DNA from: Humidesulfovibrio mexicanus
Lineage (GTDB): Bacteria; Desulfobacterota; Desulfovibrionia; Desulfovibrionales; Desulfovibrionaceae
Length of the DNA: 64,000 nucleotides
Direction of reading: 5' to 3'
Assembly: GCF_900188225.1 (NCBI RefSeq)
Contig: NZ_FZOC01000003.1
Coordinates: 1 to 64,000, forward strand
Shown piece after piece: positions 48,089 through 56,061 of this stretch. The notes below the pieces were generated by a model. The model saw nothing but the letters and a program-made list of their open reading frames with translations, was not told where the DNA came from and did no database searches. The position numbers and the translations under genes were made by a program. The stretch's first letter is position 1; each line of letters begins with the position of its first letter.

Positions 48089-48670
48089 GTGGCGAAGAAG
48101 GCAGAAAAGGCTCCGACGGAAGAAGTCGCTCTTGACGACGATGCCCCGAAGAAATCCAAGAAGAAGCTGATCCTCATCATTCTGAGCGTGGTGCTGCTTG
48201 GCGTCCTGGGCGCTGGCGGCTTTTTCGGCTACAAGTGGTGGATGGGCAGGCCCGCCGCCCAGGCGGACAACGCCACCGAGCAGAAGACCGAGGACGGGCA
48301 CGACGCCAAAGCCGCAGAGGGCGGCGAGGGCGGCGCCAAGGAGGAAGGCGCGGCAGGCGGCCATTCCGGCGGCGAGCTGGTGAGCATTCCGCCCCTGCTG
48401 GTGAACCTGGCGGAGCCGCAAGGCCGCCGCTACCTCAAGCTTGCGCTGGATATCGAGGTGAAGGACAAGCTGGCTGCGGACGAGTTGAACAAGAACATGT
48501 CCAAGGTCAAGGACTCCCTGCTGTTGCTGCTTTCCAGCAAAACCTACGACGATCTTTCCACCCTTGAGAGCAAGATCCTGCTCAAGAAGGAGATCGTGGA
48601 GCGGTTGACGCTGGTCATGGGCGAGCAGAAGGTCTTGCGGGTCTACATCACCGAAATCGTCATCCAGTAG
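48089..48670 (+). CDS. fliL: Flagellar basal body-associated protein FliL
   Basis: A 193-residue single-pass membrane protein that supports the flagellar stator. The basic cytoplasmic N-terminus (KKAEKAPTEE...PKKSKKK) precedes one helix (LILIILSVVLLGVLGAGGFFGYKWW). A Gly/Ala/Glu linker to ~residue 95 and the FliL domain SIPPLLVNLAEPQGRRYLKLALDIEV to TEIVIQ follow. GTG at 48089 is preferred to GTG 48080 because AAGGCGG is then correctly spaced. First gene of fliL-fliN-fliO-fliP-fliQ. Confidence 0.88.
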   Translation: MAKKAEKAPTEEVALDDDAPKKSKKKLILIILSVVLLGVLGAGGFFGYKWWMGRPAAQADNATEQKTEDGHDAKAAEGGEGGAKEEGAAGGHSGGELVSIPPLLVNLAEPQGRRYLKLALDIEVKDKLAADELNKNMSKVKDSLLLLLSSKTYDDLSTLESKILLKKEIVERLTLVMGEQKVLRVYITEIVIQ

Positions 48671-48797
48671 CCTTTTGCCAGCGCGCGCAGTTCTGGCCGG
48701 TTGCGTCTGCACGGGATTTGCAGTACGTGCCGGAGTGAACCGCGCCCTTGCGTCACCGGGCGCGCGGGACGAACAATCAGCGTGAAGCGAGGTCAGC

Positions 48798-49328
48798 ATG
48801 GCGGACGACAAGGACCAGGACAAGCTCGCCGAGGAGTGGGCCAACGCGCTGCTTGAGCAGGAACCCCCGGCCGAAGGCGCGGCGGACGCCGAGCCCAAGA
48901 GCTCCGACGAGGCGCTGGCCGACGAATGGGCAAAGGCCCTCGCCACGCAGGAGGCCGACGAAGTCCAGAAGGACAAGGAGCAGACCTTCCTGCGGACCCA
49001 GACCCATGAGCCGCAGTTTCCGGACATGACCGCCGAGCACAAGGCCCAGCGTCAGAATCCCGGCACCAAGCGCGACCTGGACTTCATCCTCGACATCCCC
49101 CTTGAGGTTTCCGCCGAGCTTGGGCGCACGCGCCTGCTCATCAACGAGCTGCTACAGCTGGGCCAGGGCTCGGTGGTGGAGCTGAACAAGCTGGCCGGCG
49201 AGCCCATGGAGATATTCGTCAACGGCAAGCTGGTGGCGCGTGGCGAGGCTGTGGTCATCAACGAGAAATTCGGCATCCGGCTGACGGACATCATCAGCCC
49301 CATAGAGAGGGTGAAGCAGCTTGCCTGA
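48798..49328 (+). CDS. fliN: Flagellar motor switch protein FliN
   Basis: A 176-residue C-ring protein. The N-terminal half (1-~88) is acidic and probably disordered, with two LAxEWAxAL motifs (residues ~10 and ~41). The SpoA domain begins near 92: LDFILDIPLEVSAELGRTRLLINELLQLGQGSVVELNKLAGEP, then INEKFGIRLTDIISP. Its stop overlaps the TTG start of fliO by 8 bases. 127 bases separate it from fliL, with no clear promoter. Confidence 0.93.
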   Translation: MADDKDQDKLAEEWANALLEQEPPAEGAADAEPKSSDEALADEWAKALATQEADEVQKDKEQTFLRTQTHEPQFPDMTAEHKAQRQNPGTKRDLDFILDIPLEVSAELGRTRLLINELLQLGQGSVVELNKLAGEPMEIFVNGKLVARGEAVVINEKFGIRLTDIISPIERVKQLA

Positions 49329-49872
49329 TCAGCTGTTTTTTGACATCGTGAAGATGGTTGTGGCGCTCGCGTGCATCGTGGGCCTCATCTACGGTGTTGT
49401 GTACGTGCTCAAGCGTCTGCTCCCGGGCGCGGGGGCCGCAGGCGGCGAGCGGCTGGGCATACAGGTGCTCACGCAGCTCAATGTCGGGTCCAGGCAGCGC
49501 ATCGCGGTCATTCGCGTCCAGGACAGGACCCTTGTGGTGGGTGTTACCGAAGGCTCCATCAACACCCTTGCCGAGTTGACCCCGCCCGACGCCGCGGCCA
49601 AGAAGGAAGCCGATGATCCCAAAATCTTTTCTGAGCTGCTCTCCTGGCCAAAGGACGGCGCTGGACGCGGCGCGCAGCAGCCTGGAGCTGCGTCCGCCCC
49701 TGTCCGGGCCGGCGAGTCAGATGCGGACGCCTTGCGTTTTGACGGGATTTTTGACGAGCATCCGCGCACGGCTACCGCAGGCCGCGACCAGCGGAAGCGT
49801 GACAGCGCGGGCGAACCTGACCAAGACGACGGGCCGCCCCTCTTCCCCCCTGGGAAACGCCCTTTGCGCTAG
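49321..49872 (+). CDS. fliO: Flagellar biosynthetic protein FliO
   Basis: A 183-residue export-apparatus assembly factor. A short N-terminus is followed by one membrane helix (VKMVVALACIVGLIYGVVYVLKRLL) and the cytoplasmic FliO domain (IQVLTQLNVGSRQRIAVIRVQDRTLVVGVTEGSINTLAEL). Residues ~105-183 are a low-complexity acidic/basic tail. The TTG start overlaps fliN. The last third overlaps the start of fliP if fliP begins at GTG 49799. Confidence 0.85.
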   Translation: MPDQLFFDIVKMVVALACIVGLIYGVVYVLKRLLPGAGAAGGERLGIQVLTQLNVGSRQRIAVIRVQDRTLVVGVTEGSINTLAELTPPDAAAKKEADDPKIFSELLSWPKDGAGRGAQQPGAASAPVRAGESDADALRFDGIFDEHPRTATAGRDQRKRDSAGEPDQDDGPPLFPPGKRPLR

Positions 49873-50626
49873 CCTTCCTGTTCTGCTTGCGTTTCTTTTT
49901 CTTGCGCTGGCGCCAGCCATTGCCCAGGCCGCTGCACCGTCAGGCCCAAACGCGCCTTCCCTGACCATGAGCCTTTCCGCCGGACAGAGCGAGCCTGAAA
50001 AGGTCTCCGTGGCCCTGGAGCTCATGTTCCTGTTCACGGTGCTCGCGGTCGCCCCCAGCATCGTGCTCACCATGACCTCGTACACGCGCATCATCATCGT
50101 GTTCCATTTTTTGCGCCAGGCCATGGGAACCCCGCAGATGCCTCCCGCGCAGATCATGGCCTCCCTTGCCCTGTTCATGTCCATCATCATCATGGGGCCG
50201 GTGATCAAAAGCGTCAACGAGGAGGCCCTCCAGCCGTACATGGAGGAAAAGATCGGCTTCAAGGAGGCGCTGGACCGCGCCCAGGTGCCCATACGCGCAT
50301 ACCTCTTCAAGCACACGCGCGAGAAGGACCTTTCCATCTTTTATTCCATCTCCAAGGAAGACAGGCCCCTGAACAAGGAGCAGGTGTCCACCATCATGCT
50401 GGTGGCCGCCTACACCATCAGCGAGCTCAAAACCGGCTTCTCCATCGGGTTTCTCATCTATATTCCGTTTTTGATCCTGGACATGGTGGTGGCGAGCATC
50501 CTGCTCTCCATGGGCATGATGATGCTGCCGCCCGCCACGGTGGCCCTGCCGTTCAAAATCCTGCTGTTCATCCTTGTTGACGGCTGGAGCCTGCTCATCG
50601 GCTCGCTGGTCAACTCCTTTGTCTGA
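49799..50626 (+). CDS. fliP: Flagellar biosynthetic protein FliP
   Basis: A 275-residue core subunit of the flagellar export gate. A cleavable-looking signal (ASLPVLLAFLFLALAPAIAQAA) precedes SVALELMFLFTVLAVAPSIVLTMTSYTRIIIVFHFLRQAMGTPQMPP, a family signature, and the C-terminal helices FLIYIPFLILDMVVASILLSMGMMMLPP. The GTG start (GGAAG upstream) gives a 74-base overlap with fliO; an earlier in-frame start is possible, but the normal family length (~245-275) supports this choice. fliQ follows 11 bases later. Confidence 0.92.
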   Translation: MTARANLTKTTGRPSSPLGNALCASLPVLLAFLFLALAPAIAQAAAPSGPNAPSLTMSLSAGQSEPEKVSVALELMFLFTVLAVAPSIVLTMTSYTRIIIVFHFLRQAMGTPQMPPAQIMASLALFMSIIIMGPVIKSVNEEALQPYMEEKIGFKEALDRAQVPIRAYLFKHTREKDLSIFYSISKEDRPLNKEQVSTIMLVAAYTISELKTGFSIGFLIYIPFLILDMVVASILLSMGMMMLPPATVALPFKILLFILVDGWSLLIGSLVNSFV

Positions 50627-50637
50627 CGGGGCGCGCC

Positions 50638-50913
50638 ATGGCCATCACACCGGAATTCGTCGTGGGGTTCGCCCGCGAAGCCATGGAGCTGACCCTGGTC
50701 ATCTGCCTGCCCATGATGGGCGTTGGGCTCGCCGTGGGCATCATCGTGAGCATTTTTCAGGCCGCCACGCAGATTCAGGACTCCACGCTCTCGCTGGTGC
50801 CCAAGCTTATCGCCATGTTTGTGGCGCTCATACTCGCCTTTCCCTGGATTATGGACAAGATGATCACCTACACCACAAACCTGTTCCTGAACTTGCCGAC
50901 CTACATCCGCTGA
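50638..50913 (+). CDS. fliQ: Flagellar biosynthetic protein FliQ
   Basis: A 91-residue two-helix export-gate subunit: MAITPEFVVGFAREAMELTLVICLPMMGVGLAVGIIVSIFQAATQIQDSTLSLVPKL in outline (helix one ~15-40, helix two ~55-75). The GLAVGIIVSIFQAATQIQ signature is intact. Normal length. No fliR or flhB follows; the next gene is a glycosyltransferase. Confidence 0.95.
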   Translation: MAITPEFVVGFAREAMELTLVICLPMMGVGLAVGIIVSIFQAATQIQDSTLSLVPKLIAMFVALILAFPWIMDKMITYTTNLFLNLPTYIR

Positions 50914-50985
50914 CGATCCGCGCCCGCCTTGCCAAAGTCACCCCCGCGCGCTAGACAGACCCTGCGCAACCCGCGCCAGGATTCC

Positions 50986-52605
50986 ATGATGCAGTGCTCC
51001 ACCCCCGCAGAACGCCTTTACGACAGCCTCCGCAATGCCCCCGGCCGCTGGATGCTGCTGCTTGTCGCTGTTCCGTTTCTTCTCCGCCTCTGGTTCGTCG
51101 GCACCGTCCAGCTGGGCCTTGTGCAGGATGAGGCCCAGTACTGGGACTGGACCCGCCAGTTGCAGCTGACCTATTATTCCAAGGGTCCGCTCATCGCCTG
51201 GATCATCAAGGCCTGCACCAGCGTTCTCGGCGACACCGAGCTCGGCGTGCGCATGGGCTCCCTTTTGGGCATGGCGGCCTTCCCCATGCTGGTGTGGTGG
51301 CTGGTGGGGCGGGTGTGGCGCCAGCCGGCCATGGCTGTGCTGGCCGTTTTCGTCATCACGGTTTCGCCGTTGTTCCAGGCCTTGGGCATCCTCATGACCA
51401 CGGACAATCCCTTCGTGCTCTGCTGGATGCTGTCCATGCTGGCCCTGTATGCGGCGTCCTCCCCGGACGATGCGGGCAAGGACCGCGGGCTGTGGCCCTT
51501 TGCGCTTTTGGCTTTGGCCTATGGGGTGGGTATTCTCGCCAAATACACCATGCTCGGCCTGGCCGGGCTCGCCGTTGTCCATGGTTTGCTGCTCCAGCGC
51601 CGCAACGCCTTGCCGCCGCGCTACTGGCCCCGCCTTTTCCTGGCGCTGGCCTTGGGCGCGTGCCTCGGCTTTTTGCCCACCCTTATCTGGAACATGCAGA
51701 ACGGCTTTGTCGGCTACAAGCATGTGCTCCACCTTATTGGCGTGTCCGGGCAGGGGGCAAAGACCTTGTTCCGGCTTTCCCGCGTGCCGGAATATGCGGG
51801 CGCGCAGTTCGGGTTTGCCCTGCCCTGGTGGTTCTGGCTCATGCTGGTCGCGGGGTGGCGCGCCGGGCGCATCGCCTGGCGAGGCGTCACCGCTTCCGGA
51901 CAGGGCGGCCTCGATTTCCGGCAGTCGACCTTGCTGGCCGTGTTTTTCTGGCCCATGACGCTGTTTTTTCTGGCCTGGAGCTTCCACACCAAGGTTCTTG
52001 CCAACTGGAATACGGTGAGCTTCGTCGCGGGTGCGCTTTTGTGCGCAGCGGAGCTTGACCGGCTGCTGCGCAGCGGCCTTTCCGCGCGCGGCTGGTTCTG
52101 GCTCAAGGCAGGTGCTTACGCCAGCGTCGGCTTGATGCTGTTTCTCCACCTGCATCAGCTTTTGCCCATTCCTCCGGGTTTGAACCCGGCCCATCGGCTC
52201 AAGGGCTGGGAGGATCTGGGCCGACACATGCGCTCCGTGGCCGACACCCGCTTCGCGGATCCGCAGCGTGTGTTTTTCATGAGCGATGTGTATGACATCA
52301 CGGCGGAGCTGGCCTTTTATGTGCCCGGACAGCCGCGCGCGTACTGCCTGTGGTGGGACGGGCGGCGCATGAACCAGTACGATCTTTGGGGCGGGCCCAA
52401 GGACAAGGAAGGGTGGGACGCCATCCTCGTGCTGCGTGGCGATTCTCCCGGCGTTCCGCCCGTGGCCACGGAAATGTTCGCCGCAGTGGCCGGGCCGTAT
52501 CGATATGTTGCGTCCTATCGCGGCCAACCCGTGCGGCCGTTCTATTATTACCTCTGCATGGGCTACAAAGGCTTCTGGCCTCGCCGGGACACGGGAGCCT
52601 ATTAG
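50986..52605 (+). CDS. GT39/ArnT-like membrane glycosyltransferase
   Basis: A 539-residue polytopic protein with about ten hydrophobic segments in residues 20-430 and a soluble C-terminal domain. The first periplasmic loop has the acidic motif VQDEAQYWDWTRQLQLTYYSKGPLIAW, matching the catalytic loop of polyprenyl-phosphate-sugar transferases (GT39, ArnT, PMT_2). It should transfer a sugar from a lipid carrier to lipid A, protein or another surface acceptor. AGGA precedes the ATG; 72 bases after fliQ. Acceptor not predictable. Confidence 0.87.
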   Translation: MMQCSTPAERLYDSLRNAPGRWMLLLVAVPFLLRLWFVGTVQLGLVQDEAQYWDWTRQLQLTYYSKGPLIAWIIKACTSVLGDTELGVRMGSLLGMAAFPMLVWWLVGRVWRQPAMAVLAVFVITVSPLFQALGILMTTDNPFVLCWMLSMLALYAASSPDDAGKDRGLWPFALLALAYGVGILAKYTMLGLAGLAVVHGLLLQRRNALPPRYWPRLFLALALGACLGFLPTLIWNMQNGFVGYKHVLHLIGVSGQGAKTLFRLSRVPEYAGAQFGFALPWWFWLMLVAGWRAGRIAWRGVTASGQGGLDFRQSTLLAVFFWPMTLFFLAWSFHTKVLANWNTVSFVAGALLCAAELDRLLRSGLSARGWFWLKAGAYASVGLMLFLHLHQLLPIPPGLNPAHRLKGWEDLGRHMRSVADTRFADPQRVFFMSDVYDITAELAFYVPGQPRAYCLWWDGRRMNQYDLWGGPKDKEGWDAILVLRGDSPGVPPVATEMFAAVAGPYRYVASYRGQPVRPFYYYLCMGYKGFWPRRDTGAY

Positions 52606-52650
52606 CCCGCTTTTCTGCCCGTAAACGCCATCCTGGCGAGCTGATTTTTC

Positions 52651-52722
52651 GACACCGATGTGCATGGATGACATCCGTTGACATTCTTTGACAACGGGTG
52701 CATACACATGTACATCAGTGTC
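52651..52722 (+). promoter_or_regulatory. Promoter flanked by a 16-bp inverted repeat
   Basis: GACACCGATGTGCATG (52651-52666) and CATGTACATCAGTGTC (52707-52722) are inverted copies with 14 of 16 matches. Between them, two TTGACA boxes (52678-52683 and 52688-52693) occur; the first is 17 bases from CATACA (52701-52706). A regulator bound to both arms would enclose the promoter. The next gene encodes a small DNA-binding protein, so autoregulation is a good guess. Confidence 0.6.
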
Positions 52723-52724
52723 CC

Positions 52725-52988
52725 ATGATAGACACTGAAGGTCCCGCGCCGGATGGGGGAGGGTGTCTCCCCAGGCTGCTCACCATACGGGAAGTCGCCG
52801 ACATCCTTCGCGTCCACAACCGGACTGCCTACAGGCTGGTCAAGGACGGCAGCATAGCCGCAATCCGGGTGGGAACGCAGTGGCGGGTGCCGGAATCGGC
52901 CCTGCATGAGTATGTGGCCAGCGGCTGGCGGCACTGGCGGCCGGAACCTGCCCGCAACAAGCCAAGGCAGTGCAAGTTGCCCCTTTGA
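52725..52988 (+). CDS. Small helix-turn-helix (excisionase/MerR-type) DNA-binding protein
   Basis: An 87-residue protein with one DNA-binding domain: LLTIREVADILRVHNRTAYRLVKDGSIAAIRVGTQWRVPESALHEYV, the helix-turn-helix 17 (excisionase-like) pattern. A short basic tail follows. I start at ATG 52725 because the GTG at 52698 would lie upstream of the probable transcription start. Such proteins act as phage excisionases or as small regulators; no phage genes are nearby, so a regulator is more likely. 22 bases to the next gene. Confidence 0.78.
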   Translation: MIDTEGPAPDGGGCLPRLLTIREVADILRVHNRTAYRLVKDGSIAAIRVGTQWRVPESALHEYVASGWRHWRPEPARNKPRQCKLPL

Positions 52989-53010
52989 TGTCCACGACCC
53001 AGGAGAACGC

Positions 53011-53409
53011 ATGAACCGCACGCCCCAGAACATGTCTCAGCACAACGTTCCTCGCGCCGTCAGCCTGCCCAACGATTTTGGCGCTCCTGTCGGCATTACC
53101 GGGATCCTTGTGGCCGAGGACATCCATTTCAGCACAGGAACCGGGCTGTTGACGGTGGAGAAGCTGTACCGCAGCGAGGAAGGCTCGGTCGCCTATGGCG
53201 TCATAGCCGCCTCCGGCGAGAGCCGCGAGCGTCGAGCCTATCTGCTGGATGAGCGCGACGGGCATGTCCACGCCGATTGCTGTGGGCGCGCCCTGGAGCT
53301 TCCCCTGGACGACATGTACGAGCTGTTGGCCATGGCCCTGCAGGCCGAGGATGCCGCCAGCACCCTGGACGAGCACATGCTGCTGCGTCCCGCGGTGAAC
53401 GAAGACTAG
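53011..53409 (+). CDS. Hypothetical protein of unknown function
   Basis: A 132-residue soluble protein with no family I recognise. Residues 20-100 look like mixed beta structure (GITGILVAEDIHFSTGTGLLTVEKLYRSEEGSVAYGVIAASG, in parts), followed by an acidic helical end (LDDMYELLAMALQAEDAASTLDEHMLL). Two adjacent cysteines occur in HADCCGRAL. CAGGAGA precedes the ATG. It is cotranscribed with the upstream HTH gene and ends at a strong terminator, so the two form a small closed unit. Confidence 0.7.
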   Translation: MNRTPQNMSQHNVPRAVSLPNDFGAPVGITGILVAEDIHFSTGTGLLTVEKLYRSEEGSVAYGVIAASGESRERRAYLLDERDGHVHADCCGRALELPLDDMYELLAMALQAEDAASTLDEHMLLRPAVNED

Positions 53410-53437
53410 TCTTTCAGCCCACCTCCAAGAAAACGAA

Positions 53438-53467
53438 GACGCCCGGCAAAACCGGGCGTCTTTTTTT
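53438..53467 (+). terminator. Strong rho-independent terminator
   Basis: GACGCCCGG-CAAAA-CCGGGCGTC followed by seven T, 29 bases past the stop of 53011-53409. Confidence 0.92.
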
Positions 53468-53499
53468 GCGTGCGCGGCAGGCCTGCGGCAAACGGCTTG

Positions 53500-54819
53500 T
53501 CAGCCCTGCTGTGGCATCTCTTCCTGGCCGGTGGATTCGAGCACGGCGCGCCAGTAGTCGGACGCGGTGTTGAGCTTCTTGCGCTTCATGGTCACCAGTT
53601 CCAGGGGCACATGCACGAAGCGCGATTGCAGGCGGCTTACCACCATTCCGGTTCTGCCGGACATGGCCGCGTGCACGGCGTTTTGCCCCAGGAATCCGCA
53701 GTACACGCGATCATTGGCGTTGGCGGGCACAGAGCGGATGATGTAGCTCGGGTCGATGAATTTGATGGTGGCTTCCATGGCGCGAGCCTTGAAATGCTCC
53801 TTGATGCGCGCGATGAGCAGGGAGCTGATGTCGCAGAGCACCGGGTTGCCCGAGGCGTCTGTGCGGCCGCTGGCTTCGCAGAGGTGCTGGCCTGCGCCTT
53901 CGGCCACCACGATGACCGCGTGGTGGCGCGTCGAGAGCCGGTGTTCCAACTGGTCCAGCAGCCCGCCAGGCCCATCCAGGGCAAAGGGGCTTTCCGGAAC
54001 AAGGACGAAGTTCACTTCCTTGAGGGCGAGCGTGGCCTGGGCTGCGATGAAGCCGGATTCGCGCCCCATGAGCTTGACCACGCCGATGCCGTTGAAGGCG
54101 CCGACCGCCTCCACATGGGCGCAGGCGATGGCCTCTGTGGCCTTTTCCACCGCCGTGTCAAAGCCGAAGCTGCGTCCCACGAAGTTGATGTCGTTGTCGA
54201 TGGTCTTGGGGATGCCGATGACGCTGATGCGCGATTTCCTGGCCTGGATTTCCCGGACGATGTTGGCGGCGGCCTTCATGGTGCCGTCTCCGCCGATCAT
54301 GAACAGCACGTTGACGTTCATGCGCTCCAGGGCGTCCACGATCTCGTCCGGGGCCTGCGGACCGCGTGAGGAGCCCAGCTCGGTTCCTCCGAACACATGG
54401 AAGTTGCTTACGTTCTTAGGCGTAAGCTCAATGATGTCGTGGCCGTACTTCGGGATGAAGCCTTGCAGTCCATAGCGGATGCCGATGACCGAGGCCACGT
54501 TGTAGTTGTGGTGCGCGTCCATGACGATGGCGCGGATGACGTCGTTGATGCCGGGGCACAAGCCGCCGCAGGTGACGATGGCGCACTTGACCTTGGAGGA
54601 GTCGAAGTACATGGCGCCGCGCGGTCCGGCCTTTTCGAACTTGAAGGGCACGCCCGGCCCGGCGGAAACGTCGGCCTCCTCCTCGGTCAGCCGCAGTTCC
54701 AGGGTCTCGTCCTGGCCCACGTAGCGGCCATAGCGCAGGGGAGAGGGGATCTTGGCCGCGCCAAGGGTCTGGATGCTTGTCTCCAACCCTGGAGTTTTTG
54801 CGGATGGGGCCTTGGCCAT
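53500..54819 (-). CDS. pfkA: ATP-dependent 6-phosphofructokinase (group III type)
   Basis: A 439-residue glycolytic kinase phosphorylating fructose 6-phosphate. The core has VTCGGLCPGINDVIRAIV, IGGDGTMKAAANIV and IPKTIDNDINFVGRSFGFDTA with the catalytic Asp of TIDND. Glycine after GGD points to ATP rather than pyrophosphate, although the PKTIDND lysine is shared with PPi enzymes; group III (plant-like) ATP enzymes show this same mix. An ~75-residue N-terminal extension is typical of that group. Converges on the terminator at 53438. Confidence 0.92.
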   Translation of the reverse strand: MAKAPSAKTPGLETSIQTLGAAKIPSPLRYGRYVGQDETLELRLTEEEADVSAGPGVPFKFEKAGPRGAMYFDSSKVKCAIVTCGGLCPGINDVIRAIVMDAHHNYNVASVIGIRYGLQGFIPKYGHDIIELTPKNVSNFHVFGGTELGSSRGPQAPDEIVDALERMNVNVLFMIGGDGTMKAAANIVREIQARKSRISVIGIPKTIDNDINFVGRSFGFDTAVEKATEAIACAHVEAVGAFNGIGVVKLMGRESGFIAAQATLALKEVNFVLVPESPFALDGPGGLLDQLEHRLSTRHHAVIVVAEGAGQHLCEASGRTDASGNPVLCDISSLLIARIKEHFKARAMEATIKFIDPSYIIRSVPANANDRVYCGFLGQNAVHAAMSGRTGMVVSRLQSRFVHVPLELVTMKRKKLNTASDYWRAVLESTGQEEMPQQG

Positions 54820-54891
54820 AGGGCGACCTCCATTTCGTTGCAGTTTGTCGAAGTTGCGGCCCCTGGTCCGATGGGGCGCACTCCCATGCAG

Positions 54892-55953
54892 CTACCCTAA
54901 AGAACGCGCTCCGTAAACCGCCCTGGCAGCGAAAGCGGTCTCGTCCATTCCGGGCAGCGTCGCCATCGGCTGTGCCGGGCGCGATTGCACGGCCTGTCGC
55001 AGCCCGTCCACGGTGGGCGTGGCCGCGCCCACCTGGCCCACCACGATGCCCGCGGCATGGTTGGCCAGCACGGCCGCGTCCACAAGGGGGGCTCCGGCCG
55101 CGAGGGCGAGGGCCAACGTGGCGATCACCGTGTCCCCCGCGCCGGTAACATCGAAGACCGTGCGGGCGAAGGTGGGAATGTGTCGCGCCGAATTCCGGGA
55201 CTCGAACAGGGCCATGCCCTGGGGGCCAAGGGTGATGAGCAGGTGCTGGCAATCCAGCCGCCGGAACAGGGCCTGACCCACCGTGGCCGGGCCAAGTGGC
55301 CAGGAGCAGGGCATGGCCGCTCCCTCGCCCGCTTCCTTGGCGTTGGGGGTCAGAATGTCTACGCCCTGGTAGAGGTCGTAGTTCTGCGGCTTGGGATCCA
55401 CAAGGATCCGCGGACGCCTGCCATGAGCGCCCTTGAGCGAGCGCAGCGCGTCCATGAGCGGAGCGGTGACAACCCCTTTGCCATAGTCGGAAACGATAAT
55501 GATGTCGATGTCTTGACTGTGCTCACGCAGGATCTCCAGCAGCTCTCCAACCACGCTCTCCGTGAGCGGATCGGCGTCTTCCCTGTCCACCCTGACGATC
55601 TGCTGATTGTTGGCGATGATCCGCGTCTTTCGTGTTGTGCGGCGGCGATCCGCGTGGACAAGCCGGGTTTCGACGGCGCTTTCGCGCAGCAGGGCGTTCA
55701 GGCTTTCCCCATCCCGATCGGTGCCGATCACGCCCGCGAGCAGGGCCTGACCACCCATGGCGTTGATGTTGAGCGCCACGTTTCCGGCGCCGCCCAGCAC
55801 ATATTCTTCGCGGATCACCTCAACCACGGGCACCGGGGCCTCTGGCGATATGCGCGACACCTGCCCGAAGGTGTAGTGATCGAGCATCAAATCGCCGATT
55901 ATCATCACGCGTTTGCCCTGCATCTGGTCCAGCAGTGCATTCATGTCGGTCAT
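54892..55953 (-). CDS. rfaE1: D-glycero-beta-D-manno-heptose-7-phosphate kinase
   Basis: A 353-residue PfkB-fold kinase of lipopolysaccharide heptose synthesis. RVMIIGDLMLDHYTFGQVSRISPEAPVPVV is the heptose-kinase start, GGAGNVALNINAMGG the substrate loop and DVTGAGDTVIATLALALAAG the anion hole with catalytic Asp. The nucleotidyltransferase half found in E. coli HldE is absent, so it is a single-domain HldE1. I chose the ATG giving MTDMNALL, 9 bases after AAAAGG; two other ATGs lie just upstream. Confidence 0.9.
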   Translation of the reverse strand: MTDMNALLDQMQGKRVMIIGDLMLDHYTFGQVSRISPEAPVPVVEVIREEYVLGGAGNVALNINAMGGQALLAGVIGTDRDGESLNALLRESAVETRLVHADRRRTTRKTRIIANNQQIVRVDREDADPLTESVVGELLEILREHSQDIDIIIVSDYGKGVVTAPLMDALRSLKGAHGRRPRILVDPKPQNYDLYQGVDILTPNAKEAGEGAAMPCSWPLGPATVGQALFRRLDCQHLLITLGPQGMALFESRNSARHIPTFARTVFDVTGAGDTVIATLALALAAGAPLVDAAVLANHAAGIVVGQVGAATPTVDGLRQAVQSRPAQPMATLPGMDETAFAARAVYGARSLG

Positions 55954-56061
55954 GATCATATGCCTTTTACGCAACGGTTATGATGGTGGACGTTCATCCA
56001 TATTTCCTGGCGCGACAAGCTGTTCTGCCTGATGATGATCTGGTGATTGCCGCGATCACCC

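Noticed and set aside
52698..52724. GTG start for the HTH protein at 52698
   Set aside because: It would lie upstream of the likely transcription start inside the operator, with no ribosome site.
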